From JAAZBV01 sp964460435 (GTDB lineage Bacteria; Desulfobacterota; DSM-4660; Desulfatiglandales; HGW-15), in the NCBI GenBank assembly GCA_964460435.1, contig CAYWRH010000023.1, forward strand, positions 1 to 39,286: a stretch of DNA of 39,286 nucleotides, written 5' to 3'. The notes beneath the pieces are model-generated. The model was not told the DNA's origin. It ran no database searches and saw nothing but the letters and a program-made list of their open reading frames with translations. This document shows, in pieces, positions 25,369 through 34,110 of this stretch. Every line of letters begins with the position of its first letter. The stretch's first letter is position 1. The position numbers were made by a program, and so were the translations under genes.

Positions 25369-25407
25369 AAATGATAAATAAAAAGACCAAAGGTCTCTTT
25401 ATCATTT
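25369..25407 (-). terminator. hairpin between ispB operon and cytochrome operon
   Basis: AAATGATAAA (25369-25378) pairs with TTTATCATTT (25398-25407). An inner stem AGACC/GGTCT (25384-25388 and 25392-25396) closes on a loop of three A. On the minus strand the inner stem is followed by a T-rich run. It lies about 180 bases downstream of the polyprenyl synthase stop and 50 bases upstream of the cytochrome start. It may end the upstream operon or act in the leader of the cytochrome operon. The rest of the 265-base gap shows nothing definite. Confidence 0.4.
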
Positions 25408-25583
25408 TTTTACTCCCCTAGGATTATTTAACAGATTATATTCACAGGTTCAAGGGTTGTTTTTAGGGTCTGATGCCTGAACGTATCAAAATCTTTTATT
25501 TTTTAGGGCCGTTACCCCCTAAGGTAAAGCATATATGGGGATTGCAGGGTTTAATATAAGCAGACAGGATCGGAGTAAAAAAT

Positions 25584-26561
25584 CTAACAAAGCCTGTCCA
25601 GCAGATAATCGTTCAAATAAAGCAGATTATTCCTCTCTTCTGATTCAGGTAACCCCTCAAGCTGTTTTGCCGCCTCTTCCATGTATGCCTTTGCCCTTGT
25701 CTTTGTCTTTTCAATATTTCCGCTGTTTCTCACCATATCGATAAGCTCCGAATAATCCTCTTCCCTTTCACTCCCGTTTGAAAGGAGGGCCTCAAACCTT
25801 TTTGCATCATCTGCTTTCATATCAGGTATGGTGTATATGAGGGGCAGGGTGATCTTGCCCTCCTTAAAATCCTTTCCTGCCGGTTTACCCAGCTCTCCAT
25901 CTGATGATGAGTAGTCAAGCAGGTCATCTATCATCTGGAAGGCAATCCCCATGTTTAGCCCGAATCTTTTAAGCACATTGGCCATTTTTAAATCGGCCTT
26001 AGCTGCCACAGCGCCAGCCTCACAGCATACAGAAATAAGCTCGGCTGTCTTTAATGTGATGATGTCAAGATACTCCTCCTCTGTTAGGCCCCATTTTCTG
26101 GTACAGATCAGCTCTTTTACCTGCCCTTCGGTCATGCGGACCGCTGCATTGTTAACAATAGAGAGAATAGCTAAATCACCAGAGGCCATGGCGGCATTAA
26201 ATGCCATTGAAAACATATAATCTCCAGTCAGCACTGCGGCCGGGTTGCCCCAGAGGCTGCTGGCAGATGGCCTTTTACGCCGTGTATCCGCATTATCAAT
26301 AACATCATCATGCAGAAGGGATGCACAGTGCACAAATTCAAACATGGTGGAAAGTTTATATATATTTTCCTTTTCATAGCCGCACATGAGTGCGCTGAGC
26401 ACAAATAGCAGAGGACGGAGCCTCTTCCCCTCACCTAGCAGGGAATGACTGCATATATCATTAATAAGCGGCACACTAGAATTGAAACCCTTTATAAGCT
26501 CTTTTTCTATCCTGCTATAGTGGCCGTTAAACCTCTCCAGGCAATGTTTATTTACTCCCAA
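25584..26561 (-). CDS. long-chain trans-polyprenyl diphosphate synthase
   Basis: A 325-residue prenyltransferase. Conserved elements are GKRLRP (45-50), the first Asp-rich motif DDVID (85-89) with RR at 94-95, and the second motif DDLLD (211-215) in FQMIDDLLDY. The residues at -5 and -4 before the first motif are Ala80 and Ser81. Small side chains there mean the growing chain is not blocked at C15-C20, so a long product (such as octaprenyl) is expected. In an anaerobe this most likely makes the menaquinone side chain; lipid carriers for glycan synthesis are usually cis-polyprenyls made by other enzymes. It is the last gene of the kinase-rimO-prenyl synthase run. Confidence 0.9.
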   Translation of the reverse strand: MGVNKHCLERFNGHYSRIEKELIKGFNSSVPLINDICSHSLLGEGKRLRPLLFVLSALMCGYEKENIYKLSTMFEFVHCASLLHDDVIDNADTRRKRPSASSLWGNPAAVLTGDYMFSMAFNAAMASGDLAILSIVNNAAVRMTEGQVKELICTRKWGLTEEEYLDIITLKTAELISVCCEAGAVAAKADLKMANVLKRFGLNMGIAFQMIDDLLDYSSSDGELGKPAGKDFKEGKITLPLIYTIPDMKADDAKRFEALLSNGSEREEDYSELIDMVRNSGNIEKTKTRAKAYMEEAAKQLEGLPESEERNNLLYLNDYLLDRLC

Positions 26562-26607
26562 ATGGATTCTCCTGTAGAATCAGGTTACGATTTATTTAAT
26601 ACAAATA

Positions 26608-27942
26608 TCAGACTATCTCCCCTACAAGGTCATAGGGATGAGCTTCAGTAATAAGCACATTCTCTATTTCACCTATCATCCCCTCTCCGCTGTTTATAAG
26701 CACCTGGGTATCCACATCAGGGGCCATCCTGATGCTCCTGCCGCTCAGGAGAAGCTCCGTCTCCTTTGAGAACCCCTCGATAAGGACAGGCATGGTCTTG
26801 TTTATCATCCCCCTGTTTTTTTTAAGGGATATGCGCGACTGAAGCCTCATAATGGAATCCCTTCTTTTCCTTGACACCTTTTTATCCGGTATACCCTTCA
26901 GCCTTGCTGCATGGGTACCCTTTTCAGGGCTGTATATGAATGTGCCAAGGTGATCAAATTCCACCCTCTTCACAAAATCATAAAGTTCCTGGAATTCCTC
27001 ATCTGTTTCACCGGGGAACCCTACCATCATGGTAGTCCTGATAGTAAAACCCCTTTTATATGAGCGTACCCTTTCAATCAATTCGTAAGGGCTCTCTCTA
27101 TTTATCTCTCTTCCCATCGCCTCCAGCACCCTCCTGTTTACATGCTGTAGAGGTATATCCAGATATGGGGCTATCTTCTCTTCCCTGTCCATGAGTTGCA
27201 GAAACAGATCCCTTATCTCATTGGGGTGTGAATAGAGCACCCTTATCCACTCTATGCCCTGAACAGGGATAAGATTTTCAAGCAGTCTTTCTATGCCACA
27301 ATCCATACCAAGGTCAACGCCATAAATAGTTGTGTCCTGGGCAATAAGATTTATCTCCCTGACACCGCGGTCTCTCATTGCCTTTGCTTCAAGTACAATA
27401 GAGTCAACAGGCCTGCTTCTTAAAGGGCCCCTTATGGCAGGGATAGCACAGTATGTGCACCTGTGGTAACAACCCTCAGCTATCTTTATATATGCTGAAT
27501 AAAACGGGGTTGTCTGCACCCTTGGCAATTCATGGTCAGCAATAAACTCGGGTCTTGCTATGTAGAAAGGTGCATTTGTATCCTCTGATTCCACAATATC
27601 AGCTATTCTTGTTAACCCGCTAGTGCCGATCCAGCCGTCAACCTCCGGAATCTCCCGCTTCAGCTTGTACCCGTATCTCTGGACAAAACAGCCGGTTACT
27701 ATTACCTTTTCCAGCCCTCCCCTCTTTTTTATATCAATCATCTCCAGGATAGCGCTGATGGCCTCTTTTACTGACGACTGCAGAAACCCGCATGTATTTA
27801 TGATCCCTATATCAGCATCATCTATATCCTCCACGATAGCGTAACCCCGGGAGGATAAGAGACCCAAAATATTTTCGCTGTCAACGAGGTTCTTTGCGCA
27901 TCCGAGGCTTAACAGGAATATCTTTTTTTTGGTTTCAGCCAT
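26608..27942 (-). CDS. rimO: ribosomal protein S12 methylthiotransferase RimO
   Basis: A 444-residue methylthiotransferase. The N-terminal MTTase domain has three cluster cysteines at 15, 51 and 85 (SLGCAKNLVDSE, NTCGF, TGCFVQR). The radical-SAM domain has C158/C162/C165 in GCYHRCTYCAIP. A C-terminal TRAM domain follows residue 375. SLGCAKNLVD and AIRGPLRSRP are typical of RimO rather than MiaB. It methylthiolates an Asp of ribosomal protein S12. The gene starts 18 bases after the kinase stop, so the two are likely co-transcribed, although no functional link is evident. Confidence 0.95.
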   Translation of the reverse strand: MAETKKKIFLLSLGCAKNLVDSENILGLLSSRGYAIVEDIDDADIGIINTCGFLQSSVKEAISAILEMIDIKKRGGLEKVIVTGCFVQRYGYKLKREIPEVDGWIGTSGLTRIADIVESEDTNAPFYIARPEFIADHELPRVQTTPFYSAYIKIAEGCYHRCTYCAIPAIRGPLRSRPVDSIVLEAKAMRDRGVREINLIAQDTTIYGVDLGMDCGIERLLENLIPVQGIEWIRVLYSHPNEIRDLFLQLMDREEKIAPYLDIPLQHVNRRVLEAMGREINRESPYELIERVRSYKRGFTIRTTMMVGFPGETDEEFQELYDFVKRVEFDHLGTFIYSPEKGTHAARLKGIPDKKVSRKRRDSIMRLQSRISLKKNRGMINKTMPVLIEGFSKETELLLSGRSIRMAPDVDTQVLINSGEGMIGEIENVLITEAHPYDLVGEIV

Positions 27943-27960
27943 TACAGGGATAAATTTTTA

Positions 27961-29400
27961 TTACTTATATTTGTCAAGGCTTACGGTTAATCTTTTAAGA
28001 AGTGTCATGCTGAATCTCTTTAGAAAGAGGAGCTGTAAGTCCTTTGAAGATTTGTCAAGGAGCATGGAGCTTATCTTGAGCAGTATGCAGTCTGTTTCTG
28101 CGGTTACAGTTGCCACCCGTGAATCACCGCTTAAATAGGCCATTTCACCGAAACATTCGCCTCTTTGTATGGTTGCGATATTAACTTTGTTCTTTATTAC
28201 AACCGCCCTGCCGCTTAATATCACGAAGAATGAGTCATCTATCTCACCCTCATTCATTATTATATTTCCTGCTGATACCTTTACGATGCTGGCAGTATCA
28301 AGTATCCGGTGCACCTGATCCCTGGTAAAACTGCTGAAAAACTGGATATTGTGCACATAATCTATTACATCATCCACCTTTTCCTTTTTTGTGACAACAT
28401 TTTTGAGCCCCCTCAGGGCAATCCTTAAGTCATAGGCAAGGTCCATACAGGTCTGATAGCGCCTGTTTTTCTCCTTTGCAAGCGCCTTGCGCACTATATC
28501 ATCCATGACCTTCGGTATCTCCGGGCGAAGCTCCTTTACCGGCACAGGGTCTTCACTGGTAATCTTGTACATGATCGCAAAATGGTTATCTCCGTCAAAG
28601 GCCTTCTGACATGTAAGAAGCTCATACAGCACGCAGCCAACCGAAAATACATCGCTGATGCTGTCAACCTCCTCTTCCCTGATCTGCTCCGGTGATATGT
28701 AGCTTGGCGAACCGATTATCTCATTTGAGAGCGTGTGATCCGCCTTGATCTTTGCAATTCCGAAATCGGTGATCTTTACATCGCCCGATTCATTTATCAT
28801 TATGTTCGATGGCTTTATATCCCTGTGCACAATCCCGTTCTGGTGGGCATAATCAAGGGCCTTGCATACTGTCACAATAATCTCGGCCACCCTCGCAAGC
28901 GGCAGCATATCCTCTTTCAGGCAGTATCTGGACAGGGTGTGCCCGTTAACATATTCCATGGCAATATAGCAGAAATCTTTGTACATGCCTGCGTCATAGA
29001 TGGCAACTATATTGGGGTGCAATAACTTGCCAGCAGACTGGGCCTCCTTGAAAAAGCTCTCGCGGTACTTTTCTGCAATCTCGCTGCTGGCCTCAGAATG
29101 GGGACGTGATATCTTTATGCTCACATCTCTCTTAATATAGGGGTCCCTAGCCCGGTAAACAATACCCATGTTCCCCTGGCCCAGTTTTTCTGTGATCTCA
29201 TACCTGTCAACCATCTTGATATCATCAAGATCCCTTATAAAGCTCTGATCAACAGGGCTTTTCACCCTATCCTTCCCGAGAAGTTTTACACTGAGCCACC
29301 TGGTCAAACCCATCTTTTCAGGTTCAGATGTATATTCGCTCTCTTTTTCAGCCAAATTGATTATTAAACCCCTTATATTAGTATTAGATCTCAATAACAT
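27961..29400 (-). CDS. Ser/Thr protein kinase with C-terminal cyclic-nucleotide domain
   Basis: A 479-residue protein. Kinase domain about 67-335: glycine loop GQGNMG (74-79), Lys96 (VSIKIS), alpha-C Glu119, catalytic HRDIKPSN (His192-Asp194) and DFG (212-214), so it should be active. Residues about 345-479 are a cNMP-binding domain with FGEMAYLSGDSRVATVTA, holding the Glu and Arg that contact cyclic nucleotide in CAP-like proteins. No membrane segment. Phosphorylation might therefore respond to a cyclic nucleotide; the ligand is unproved. The start at 29400 has no clear ribosome site, and Met30 is a possible alternative. Targets unknown. Confidence 0.9.
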   Translation of the reverse strand: MLLRSNTNIRGLIINLAEKESEYTSEPEKMGLTRWLSVKLLGKDRVKSPVDQSFIRDLDDIKMVDRYEITEKLGQGNMGIVYRARDPYIKRDVSIKISRPHSEASSEIAEKYRESFFKEAQSAGKLLHPNIVAIYDAGMYKDFCYIAMEYVNGHTLSRYCLKEDMLPLARVAEIIVTVCKALDYAHQNGIVHRDIKPSNIMINESGDVKITDFGIAKIKADHTLSNEIIGSPSYISPEQIREEEVDSISDVFSVGCVLYELLTCQKAFDGDNHFAIMYKITSEDPVPVKELRPEIPKVMDDIVRKALAKEKNRRYQTCMDLAYDLRIALRGLKNVVTKKEKVDDVIDYVHNIQFFSSFTRDQVHRILDTASIVKVSAGNIIMNEGEIDDSFFVILSGRAVVIKNKVNIATIQRGECFGEMAYLSGDSRVATVTAETDCILLKISSMLLDKSSKDLQLLFLKRFSMTLLKRLTVSLDKYK

Positions 29401-29426
29401 AGAAAAAACAAAAAGTATATTAACAT

Positions 29427-30776
29427 TTAGATGGCCATTTTCTTTCTTAACTCCCTTAATTTCTCTGTCAGGATCTCCTCCCTGTTCATCTCGGGATTTT
29501 CTGTTATGAGATCAAGAAGCATATTAAGCGCCTTACCCACCTCAGGGCACTGACCCAGACCTAGGATTGCCATGACCCTTTTGCCATCAACTGCCAGATC
29601 AGCCATATCTGTCAGCGTATTATTCTTCATCTTATCAATCCGCTCTTCAAGATGGTTAATAAGTGCCAGTTTGTCATCATCTTTACCGTGTGCGATTAAA
29701 TCCGCCCTTCTTAACGCAATAAGGGCATTGATATCTTCCCTGCCGGCCTTTCTGATAAGACGCCGGAGGGCTGCATCGGTCCAGGAGATATTGTAATTAA
29801 CCATATGATTCAGGACAAGCCCTGTGACCCTCCTGATCTCATCCCTGCTGAACCTCAACCTCTCCATTATAACTTCAGCTATCTTTGCGCTGATAGCCTC
29901 ATGATTATAAAAATGGATTTTGCCCTCCTTCTCCTCCCTTACACAGGGTTTGCCTATGTCATGGAACAGCGCTGCAAGCCTTAACATCTTGTCATGAGGG
30001 GTATTATCCACTGTCGCAAGGATATGTTCAAATACGCTAAACCTGTGGCACTGGTTCTGCCCCATGCCGTAACCTTCAATGAGTTCAGGCATTATATATT
30101 CGAGAAGCCCTGAGTTCCGGAGCATTTCAAGCAGGACCGACGGCCTTGCGCACATCAGAATCCTCACAAGTTCATCCCTGATCCTCTCATTTGATACCTG
30201 TGTTATCAGATGGGAAAATTCAGGTATTGCATCAAGGGTAAGTTTATCTATCTCAAAACCCAGCTCTCCAGCAAACCTTGTTGCCCTCAGCATCCTTAAC
30301 GGGTCTTCTTTGAATCTATCGGATGGATTAATAACACCCCTGATCTTTTTGGCCTTTAAATCTGATGCCCCGCAAAAGGGGTCAAGGACTGTAGATATTT
30401 TCACATCATAGGCCATTGCGTTTATGGTAAAGTCTCTGTGGGCCAGATCACTCAAAATATCCGGCTTTTCGCCCCTGTTACCCCTCATGGAGGTCACCTC
30501 ATACCCTGTGCCCGAATCAACAAGGGTAACCGTCTCATGTTTTAATGAAAAATGGGTTATATCCCTGAAAACAGATTTGATCTCCTCAGGCAGGGCATTA
30601 GTGGCTATATCCCAGTCAGTGGCTGTGCGCCCGATAAGCTTATCCCTTATTGCGCCGCCCACAACAAATGCGCTGAACCCCCTTTTACCCAGCCTTTCCA
30701 GTATTAAACCCACAAAATCGGGGATTTTGATGCTGAGGGGAAAATCTTTTATGTTTTGAGGCAAAGTGCTATTCAT
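29427..30776 (-). CDS. CCA-adding / poly(A) polymerase family nucleotidyltransferase
   Basis: A 449-residue class II nucleotidyltransferase: GGAIRD (40-45), metal-binding Asp54 and Asp56 (TDWDIAT), HRDFTINAMAYD, the basic EDPLRMLRATRFAGELGF helix and NERIRDE. A later HD domain (LAALFHDIGKP) is usual in bacterial CCA enzymes with phosphohydrolase activity. It completes or repairs the tRNA 3' CCA end; a PcnB-type poly(A) role cannot be excluded by motif reading alone. I chose ATG at 30776 (MNSTLPQ), with GGAAG about 10 bases upstream, over a longer frame to 30848. It is 26 bases upstream of the kinase start and may head the minus-strand operon. Confidence 0.88.
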   Translation of the reverse strand: MNSTLPQNIKDFPLSIKIPDFVGLILERLGKRGFSAFVVGGAIRDKLIGRTATDWDIATNALPEEIKSVFRDITHFSLKHETVTLVDSGTGYEVTSMRGNRGEKPDILSDLAHRDFTINAMAYDVKISTVLDPFCGASDLKAKKIRGVINPSDRFKEDPLRMLRATRFAGELGFEIDKLTLDAIPEFSHLITQVSNERIRDELVRILMCARPSVLLEMLRNSGLLEYIMPELIEGYGMGQNQCHRFSVFEHILATVDNTPHDKMLRLAALFHDIGKPCVREEKEGKIHFYNHEAISAKIAEVIMERLRFSRDEIRRVTGLVLNHMVNYNISWTDAALRRLIRKAGREDINALIALRRADLIAHGKDDDKLALINHLEERIDKMKNNTLTDMADLAVDGKRVMAILGLGQCPEVGKALNMLLDLITENPEMNREEILTEKLRELRKKMAI

Positions 30777-30889
30777 CAAAAAGAATCTTCCGGTATTCCA
30801 ATTAATTGTTGTAAATAATTTTAAATATAATAAATATATACCAGTCACTGATCATTCAGGAAATAGATATTTAACATATTTATACTGTC

Positions 30890-31960
30890 ATGGAAATGGA
30901 CCACAGAACTGCGCCTAAATTATTTTATGTTATCCTTTTTATCTTCCTGGGATTATTCACCTGGCTCTGCTGGGCATTTATTTCTGCTATTGTACTTGGC
31001 CTTATTATAGCAAGCACATTTTATCCACTCTACTCATGGTTCAGGGGGCTTTTTAAGGGCAGTGAGGTTGTCAAGGCGCTTGCAATGACAATCTTTGTTT
31101 TTCTGGTTCTGACTGTTCCCATCAGCGGATTTTTTGGCAGCCTTTATACAGAGGCGCTGGGTTTATACAGCCGGACAAAGGATTCTGTCTCTATCCAGAA
31201 GATGCAGGAGATACTTGAAAGCGACTCCATATGGGTAAAAAGACTTCATAAGGTGAGCGAGTATGCAAACATCAGGCTTGACCCTCAAAGCATACAGGAG
31301 TCAGCTGCCGGTCTTGGCAAAGAGATCGGGCTTTTCCTTACCAGACAGCTCAGTTCATTTGCAACTAATATCATGGGTTTTCTGCTTGATTTTTTGCTTA
31401 TGCTGCTGATCATCTACTATATTTTCAAGGATGGGGAAAGGCTGAATAGATATCTCCTTTCGCTCCTTCCATTCCCGAAGTCCCAGCAGGAACTCATACT
31501 TGCAAAATTCCATGAAATGGGCAGGGCAATCATATTCGGAAACGGACTATCAGGAATAATACAGGGTATACTTGGCGGTTTTGCCTTTTATTTTTTTGGC
31601 CTTGGCTCTCCCTTTCTATGGGGAACAATAATGGGGTTTCTTGCCTTTCTGCCTGTAATCGGGGCATCGGTTGTATTTATACCCGCCACACTGGTGCTTC
31701 TTTTACAGGGTGAGATCGGCTCAGGCATAGTGTACCTGATATATAACGCTGCATACAGCATAGCAATAGAATATTTTATAAAACCGAGGATAATCGGTCA
31801 GGGGATGAAGATGAATACCATCTTTGTCTTTATAGGCATACTCGGGGGCTTAAGGCTATGGGGCATCCTGGGAATAATATATGGCCCGTTCATTATTACT
31901 ATTATTTTTACACTCTTTGAGATCTACAGGCTGGAGTACAGGCCTTTAAAGGTGGATTAA
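30890..31960 (+). CDS. AI-2E family transporter (PerM/UPF0118)
   Basis: A 356-residue polytopic membrane protein with about eight segments. It has the family pattern: two N-terminal hairpins, a soluble stretch (residues 90-150), then LLIIYYIFKDGERLNRYLLSLLP, LSGIIQGILGGFAFYFFGL, PVIGASVVFIPA, and a C-terminal KPRIIGQGMKMNTIFVFIGILGGL with GIIYGP. Members export or exchange small molecules or ions; only some relate to autoinducer-2, so the substrate is unknown. It is transcribed divergently from the nucleotidyltransferase gene and ends 46 bases before fbp, possibly as one transcript. Confidence 0.88.
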   Translation: MEMDHRTAPKLFYVILFIFLGLFTWLCWAFISAIVLGLIIASTFYPLYSWFRGLFKGSEVVKALAMTIFVFLVLTVPISGFFGSLYTEALGLYSRTKDSVSIQKMQEILESDSIWVKRLHKVSEYANIRLDPQSIQESAAGLGKEIGLFLTRQLSSFATNIMGFLLDFLLMLLIIYYIFKDGERLNRYLLSLLPFPKSQQELILAKFHEMGRAIIFGNGLSGIIQGILGGFAFYFFGLGSPFLWGTIMGFLAFLPVIGASVVFIPATLVLLLQGEIGSGIVYLIYNAAYSIAIEYFIKPRIIGQGMKMNTIFVFIGILGGLRLWGILGIIYGPFIITIIFTLFEIYRLEYRPLKVD

Positions 31961-32006
31961 TGAGTCTATTTCTTGAAATACAAATAACAAACTAAAGGAG
32001 GATACA

Positions 32007-33026
32007 ATGCCAATCGGAACCACAATAACACAGCACATACTGGCTCAGCAGAGAGAAAACCCTGAGGCTACAGGGGCATTCACTCATCTTTTGCATGAAC
32101 TTATTGTTGCTGCAAAGGTGATATCAAAGGAGGTTAACAAGGCAGGGCTGGCAGACATACTGGGCTCAACCGGAGAAACCAATATCCAGGATGAAAAGGT
32201 GCAGAAACTGGATGTGTTTGCGAACAGGATCATAATTGAAAGGATGCAGCATATTGGCCAGCTCTGCTGTATGGGATCAGAAGAGGTGGCTGATCTTATA
32301 GACATACCTGCAAGATTTCCCAAGGGCAACTATATATTACTCTTTGATCCCCTTGACGGCTCATCAAATATTGATGTGAATATAAGCATTGGCACCATCT
32401 TCGGTATTTACCGGAAAAAGAGCAATGAAACCGATATAAATTTCCTTTTAAATGAGGTGCTTCAACCCGGGTTTGAACAGGTGGCAGCAGGCTATTTTCT
32501 TTATGGCTCAAGCACAATGATGGTGTATACCACAGGAAAGGGGGTTCACGGCTTCACGCTCTATCCGAGTGTTGGGGAATTTCTTCTTTCACATGAAAAT
32601 ATAAGGATACCTGAACGGGGGAAGACCTACAGCGTAAATGAGAGCAATTACCATTACTGGGATGATAACACAAAGGCCCTTGTTGATTTTTACAAGACAA
32701 AGGATAAAAAGACGGGCAGGTCTTTTACATCAAGATATGTAGGGAGTCTTGTGGCGGATTTCCACAGAAACCTGCTTAAGGGCGGCATATTTCTATACCC
32801 TGCGGACAATAAAGACCCCAAAAAACCCACAGGGAAGCTAAGGCTCATGGTTGAGGCAAATCCCCTTGCAATGGTAGTTGAACAGGCAGGCGGTTATGCA
32901 AGTGATGGTAAAGGCCCCATACTGGAGATACAGCCAAAAGACCTGCATCAGCGGGTGCCCCTTTTCATCGGGAGCAAAGAGGATGTAAAGATGGCTGAAA
33001 GGTTTCTCAGGGGGGAGAGGGAGTAA
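32007..33026 (+). CDS. fbp: fructose-1,6-bisphosphatase class I
   Basis: A 339-residue FBPase with the signature DPLDGSSNIDVNISIGTIFG (from residue 114), the acidic metal ligands at Glu92-Glu93 (GSEEVADL), NESNYHYW and RYVGSLVADFHRNLLKGGIFLYP. The length and motifs are typical. AAAGGAGG lies seven bases before the ATG, predicting efficient translation. It hydrolyses fructose 1,6-bisphosphate to fructose 6-phosphate in gluconeogenesis. Class I enzymes can be inhibited by AMP and, in eukaryotes, by fructose 2,6-bisphosphate. A PFK-2/FBPase-2 homologue is encoded 4 kb away, which gives that control some interest here. Confidence 0.96.
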   Translation: MPIGTTITQHILAQQRENPEATGAFTHLLHELIVAAKVISKEVNKAGLADILGSTGETNIQDEKVQKLDVFANRIIIERMQHIGQLCCMGSEEVADLIDIPARFPKGNYILLFDPLDGSSNIDVNISIGTIFGIYRKKSNETDINFLLNEVLQPGFEQVAAGYFLYGSSTMMVYTTGKGVHGFTLYPSVGEFLLSHENIRIPERGKTYSVNESNYHYWDDNTKALVDFYKTKDKKTGRSFTSRYVGSLVADFHRNLLKGGIFLYPADNKDPKKPTGKLRLMVEANPLAMVVEQAGGYASDGKGPILEIQPKDLHQRVPLFIGSKEDVKMAERFLRGERE

Positions 33027-33035
33027 AAAAAGAAG

Positions 33036-33102
33036 GGCGCAAGGGTTCAAGGCTCAAGGCTCAAGGAAAAACCCTGTGCCCTGAGCCTTGAGCCTTGCGC
33101 CT
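33036..33102. repeat. heptamer-built hairpin between convergent genes
   Basis: The 79-base gap between fbp and the convergent HgdB-like gene is almost filled by a hairpin. CAAGGCTCAAGGCTCA (33048-33063) pairs perfectly with TGAGCCTTGAGCCTTG (33082-33097), and GGCGC at the outside pairs with GCGCC. Each arm consists of tandem 7-mers of the CCTTGAG/CCTTGCG/CCCTGAG type, in opposite orientation. It follows fbp by 10 bases and the HgdB-like stop by 4. It may serve as a bidirectional terminator or RNA-stabilising structure, though no long T-run follows. Confidence 0.7.
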
Positions 33103-33105
33103 TAT

Positions 33106-34110
33106 TTATTTCCCACCCTTTACCATCTCCAGAAATGCCTCTATCCTCAGGGCTGTTCTTCTGTCTATTGCACAGGGGCGGTCTCCCTCTATTGTAAGGA
33201 TCGGGAGGTCGAGCTTTTCCCTGAAAACCATGTCATACAACTGTCTGAAACAGAAGGTCTGGGTATAGTGTATGAGGCCATCCAGACTCCGTTCCTCTAT
33301 AGCCTCTTTTATATCCCTTATCCTGGGCGCTGAGCCATAGGGGTAGGTATAAAGGGTATATTGTTCGGCTATGTCGCCCGTCAAATAGGGCATGCTGAAC
33401 TGACGCTGCACCTCATTAAAGACCACCCTTGCGCCCAGGGATTCTATAAACTGATAAAAATCCGAAAATATGGGCGGCACACCGAGCACACCCAGCCTGA
33501 TATCAGCCTTTAGCGCACTTCTGCCCTTTGCCTCATTAATGAAGGTGTCTATCTCCCTTTCAAAGCTCTCCGGGTCAGATTTGAAATCAGAGGCTGATAC
33601 CAGAAAAAGGTGATTTTCATAACCTGTGACAAGATTTTCAAGATAGGTCAATCGGTCAATCACCTTAAGTTTCTTTCTTATCCTGTCAAGCCGCTCCTTT
33701 TCCCTTTTTACATCTGCCCATGATGCGCCGAGGGCCATCCTGAAATCATCTATCTTCTGTTCAACTAGCGCCCTTGAGCAGGTTGAAGGGTAATCAAAGG
33801 GTATGATCTCTATGCCCCTTAGGCCCATGATCTCGGAAAGGGCCAGTGTATTGCTGCAATCACCTCCGGTAACCGCAATGATGCGCCTTATGCCATGTTC
33901 AAGCGCTGTTGAATAGATACCCTTTATCCAGGCACAGATATTGCCCGGAAAACCTGCTGATTCCGATCTTGTGACAAGCAGATCCGGTTCATCTGCACCG
34001 ATAAAGATATTGTTGATATCAACAGGGGTAAAGCCAGCGGCATATATCACCTCAACAGGTATGGTAGAGGTGATTCCTATAATATTGTTATCAGACAGGA
34101 TTTGTTTCAA
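33106..34110 (-). CDS. 2-hydroxyacyl-CoA dehydratase D-like (HgdB/double-cubane family)
   Basis: A 334-residue protein beginning IIGITSTIPVEVIYAAGFTPVDI, the typical start of HgdB/BcrB-like proteins. Cysteines at 59 (GNICAW), 85 (GGDCSN) and 111 (PSTCSR) are at the places where this family holds its iron-sulfur cluster; Cys287 and Cys313 are further conserved-looking ones. In true dehydratases two such subunits and an ATP-driven activator are needed. None of these lie beside it, so it may instead be a single-subunit double-cubane-type reductase or a protein of unknown function. Its start overlaps the metallophosphatase stop by four bases. Reaction unknown. Confidence 0.8.
   Translation of the reverse strand: MKQILSDNNIIGITSTIPVEVIYAAGFTPVDINNIFIGADEPDLLVTRSESAGFPGNICAWIKGIYSTALEHGIRRIIAVTGGDCSNTLALSEIMGLRGIEIIPFDYPSTCSRALVEQKIDDFRMALGASWADVKREKERLDRIRKKLKVIDRLTYLENLVTGYENHLFLVSASDFKSDPESFEREIDTFINEAKGRSALKADIRLGVLGVPPIFSDFYQFIESLGARVVFNEVQRQFSMPYLTGDIAEQYTLYTYPYGSAPRIRDIKEAIEERSLDGLIHYTQTFCFRQLYDMVFREKLDLPILTIEGDRPCAIDRRTALRIEAFLEMVKGGK

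Noticed and set aside
33036..33102. CRISPR-like array from the repeated units here and at 19396-19427
   Set aside because: Units are 7-8 bases with no spacers and no cas genes nearby; they are simple tandem repeats.
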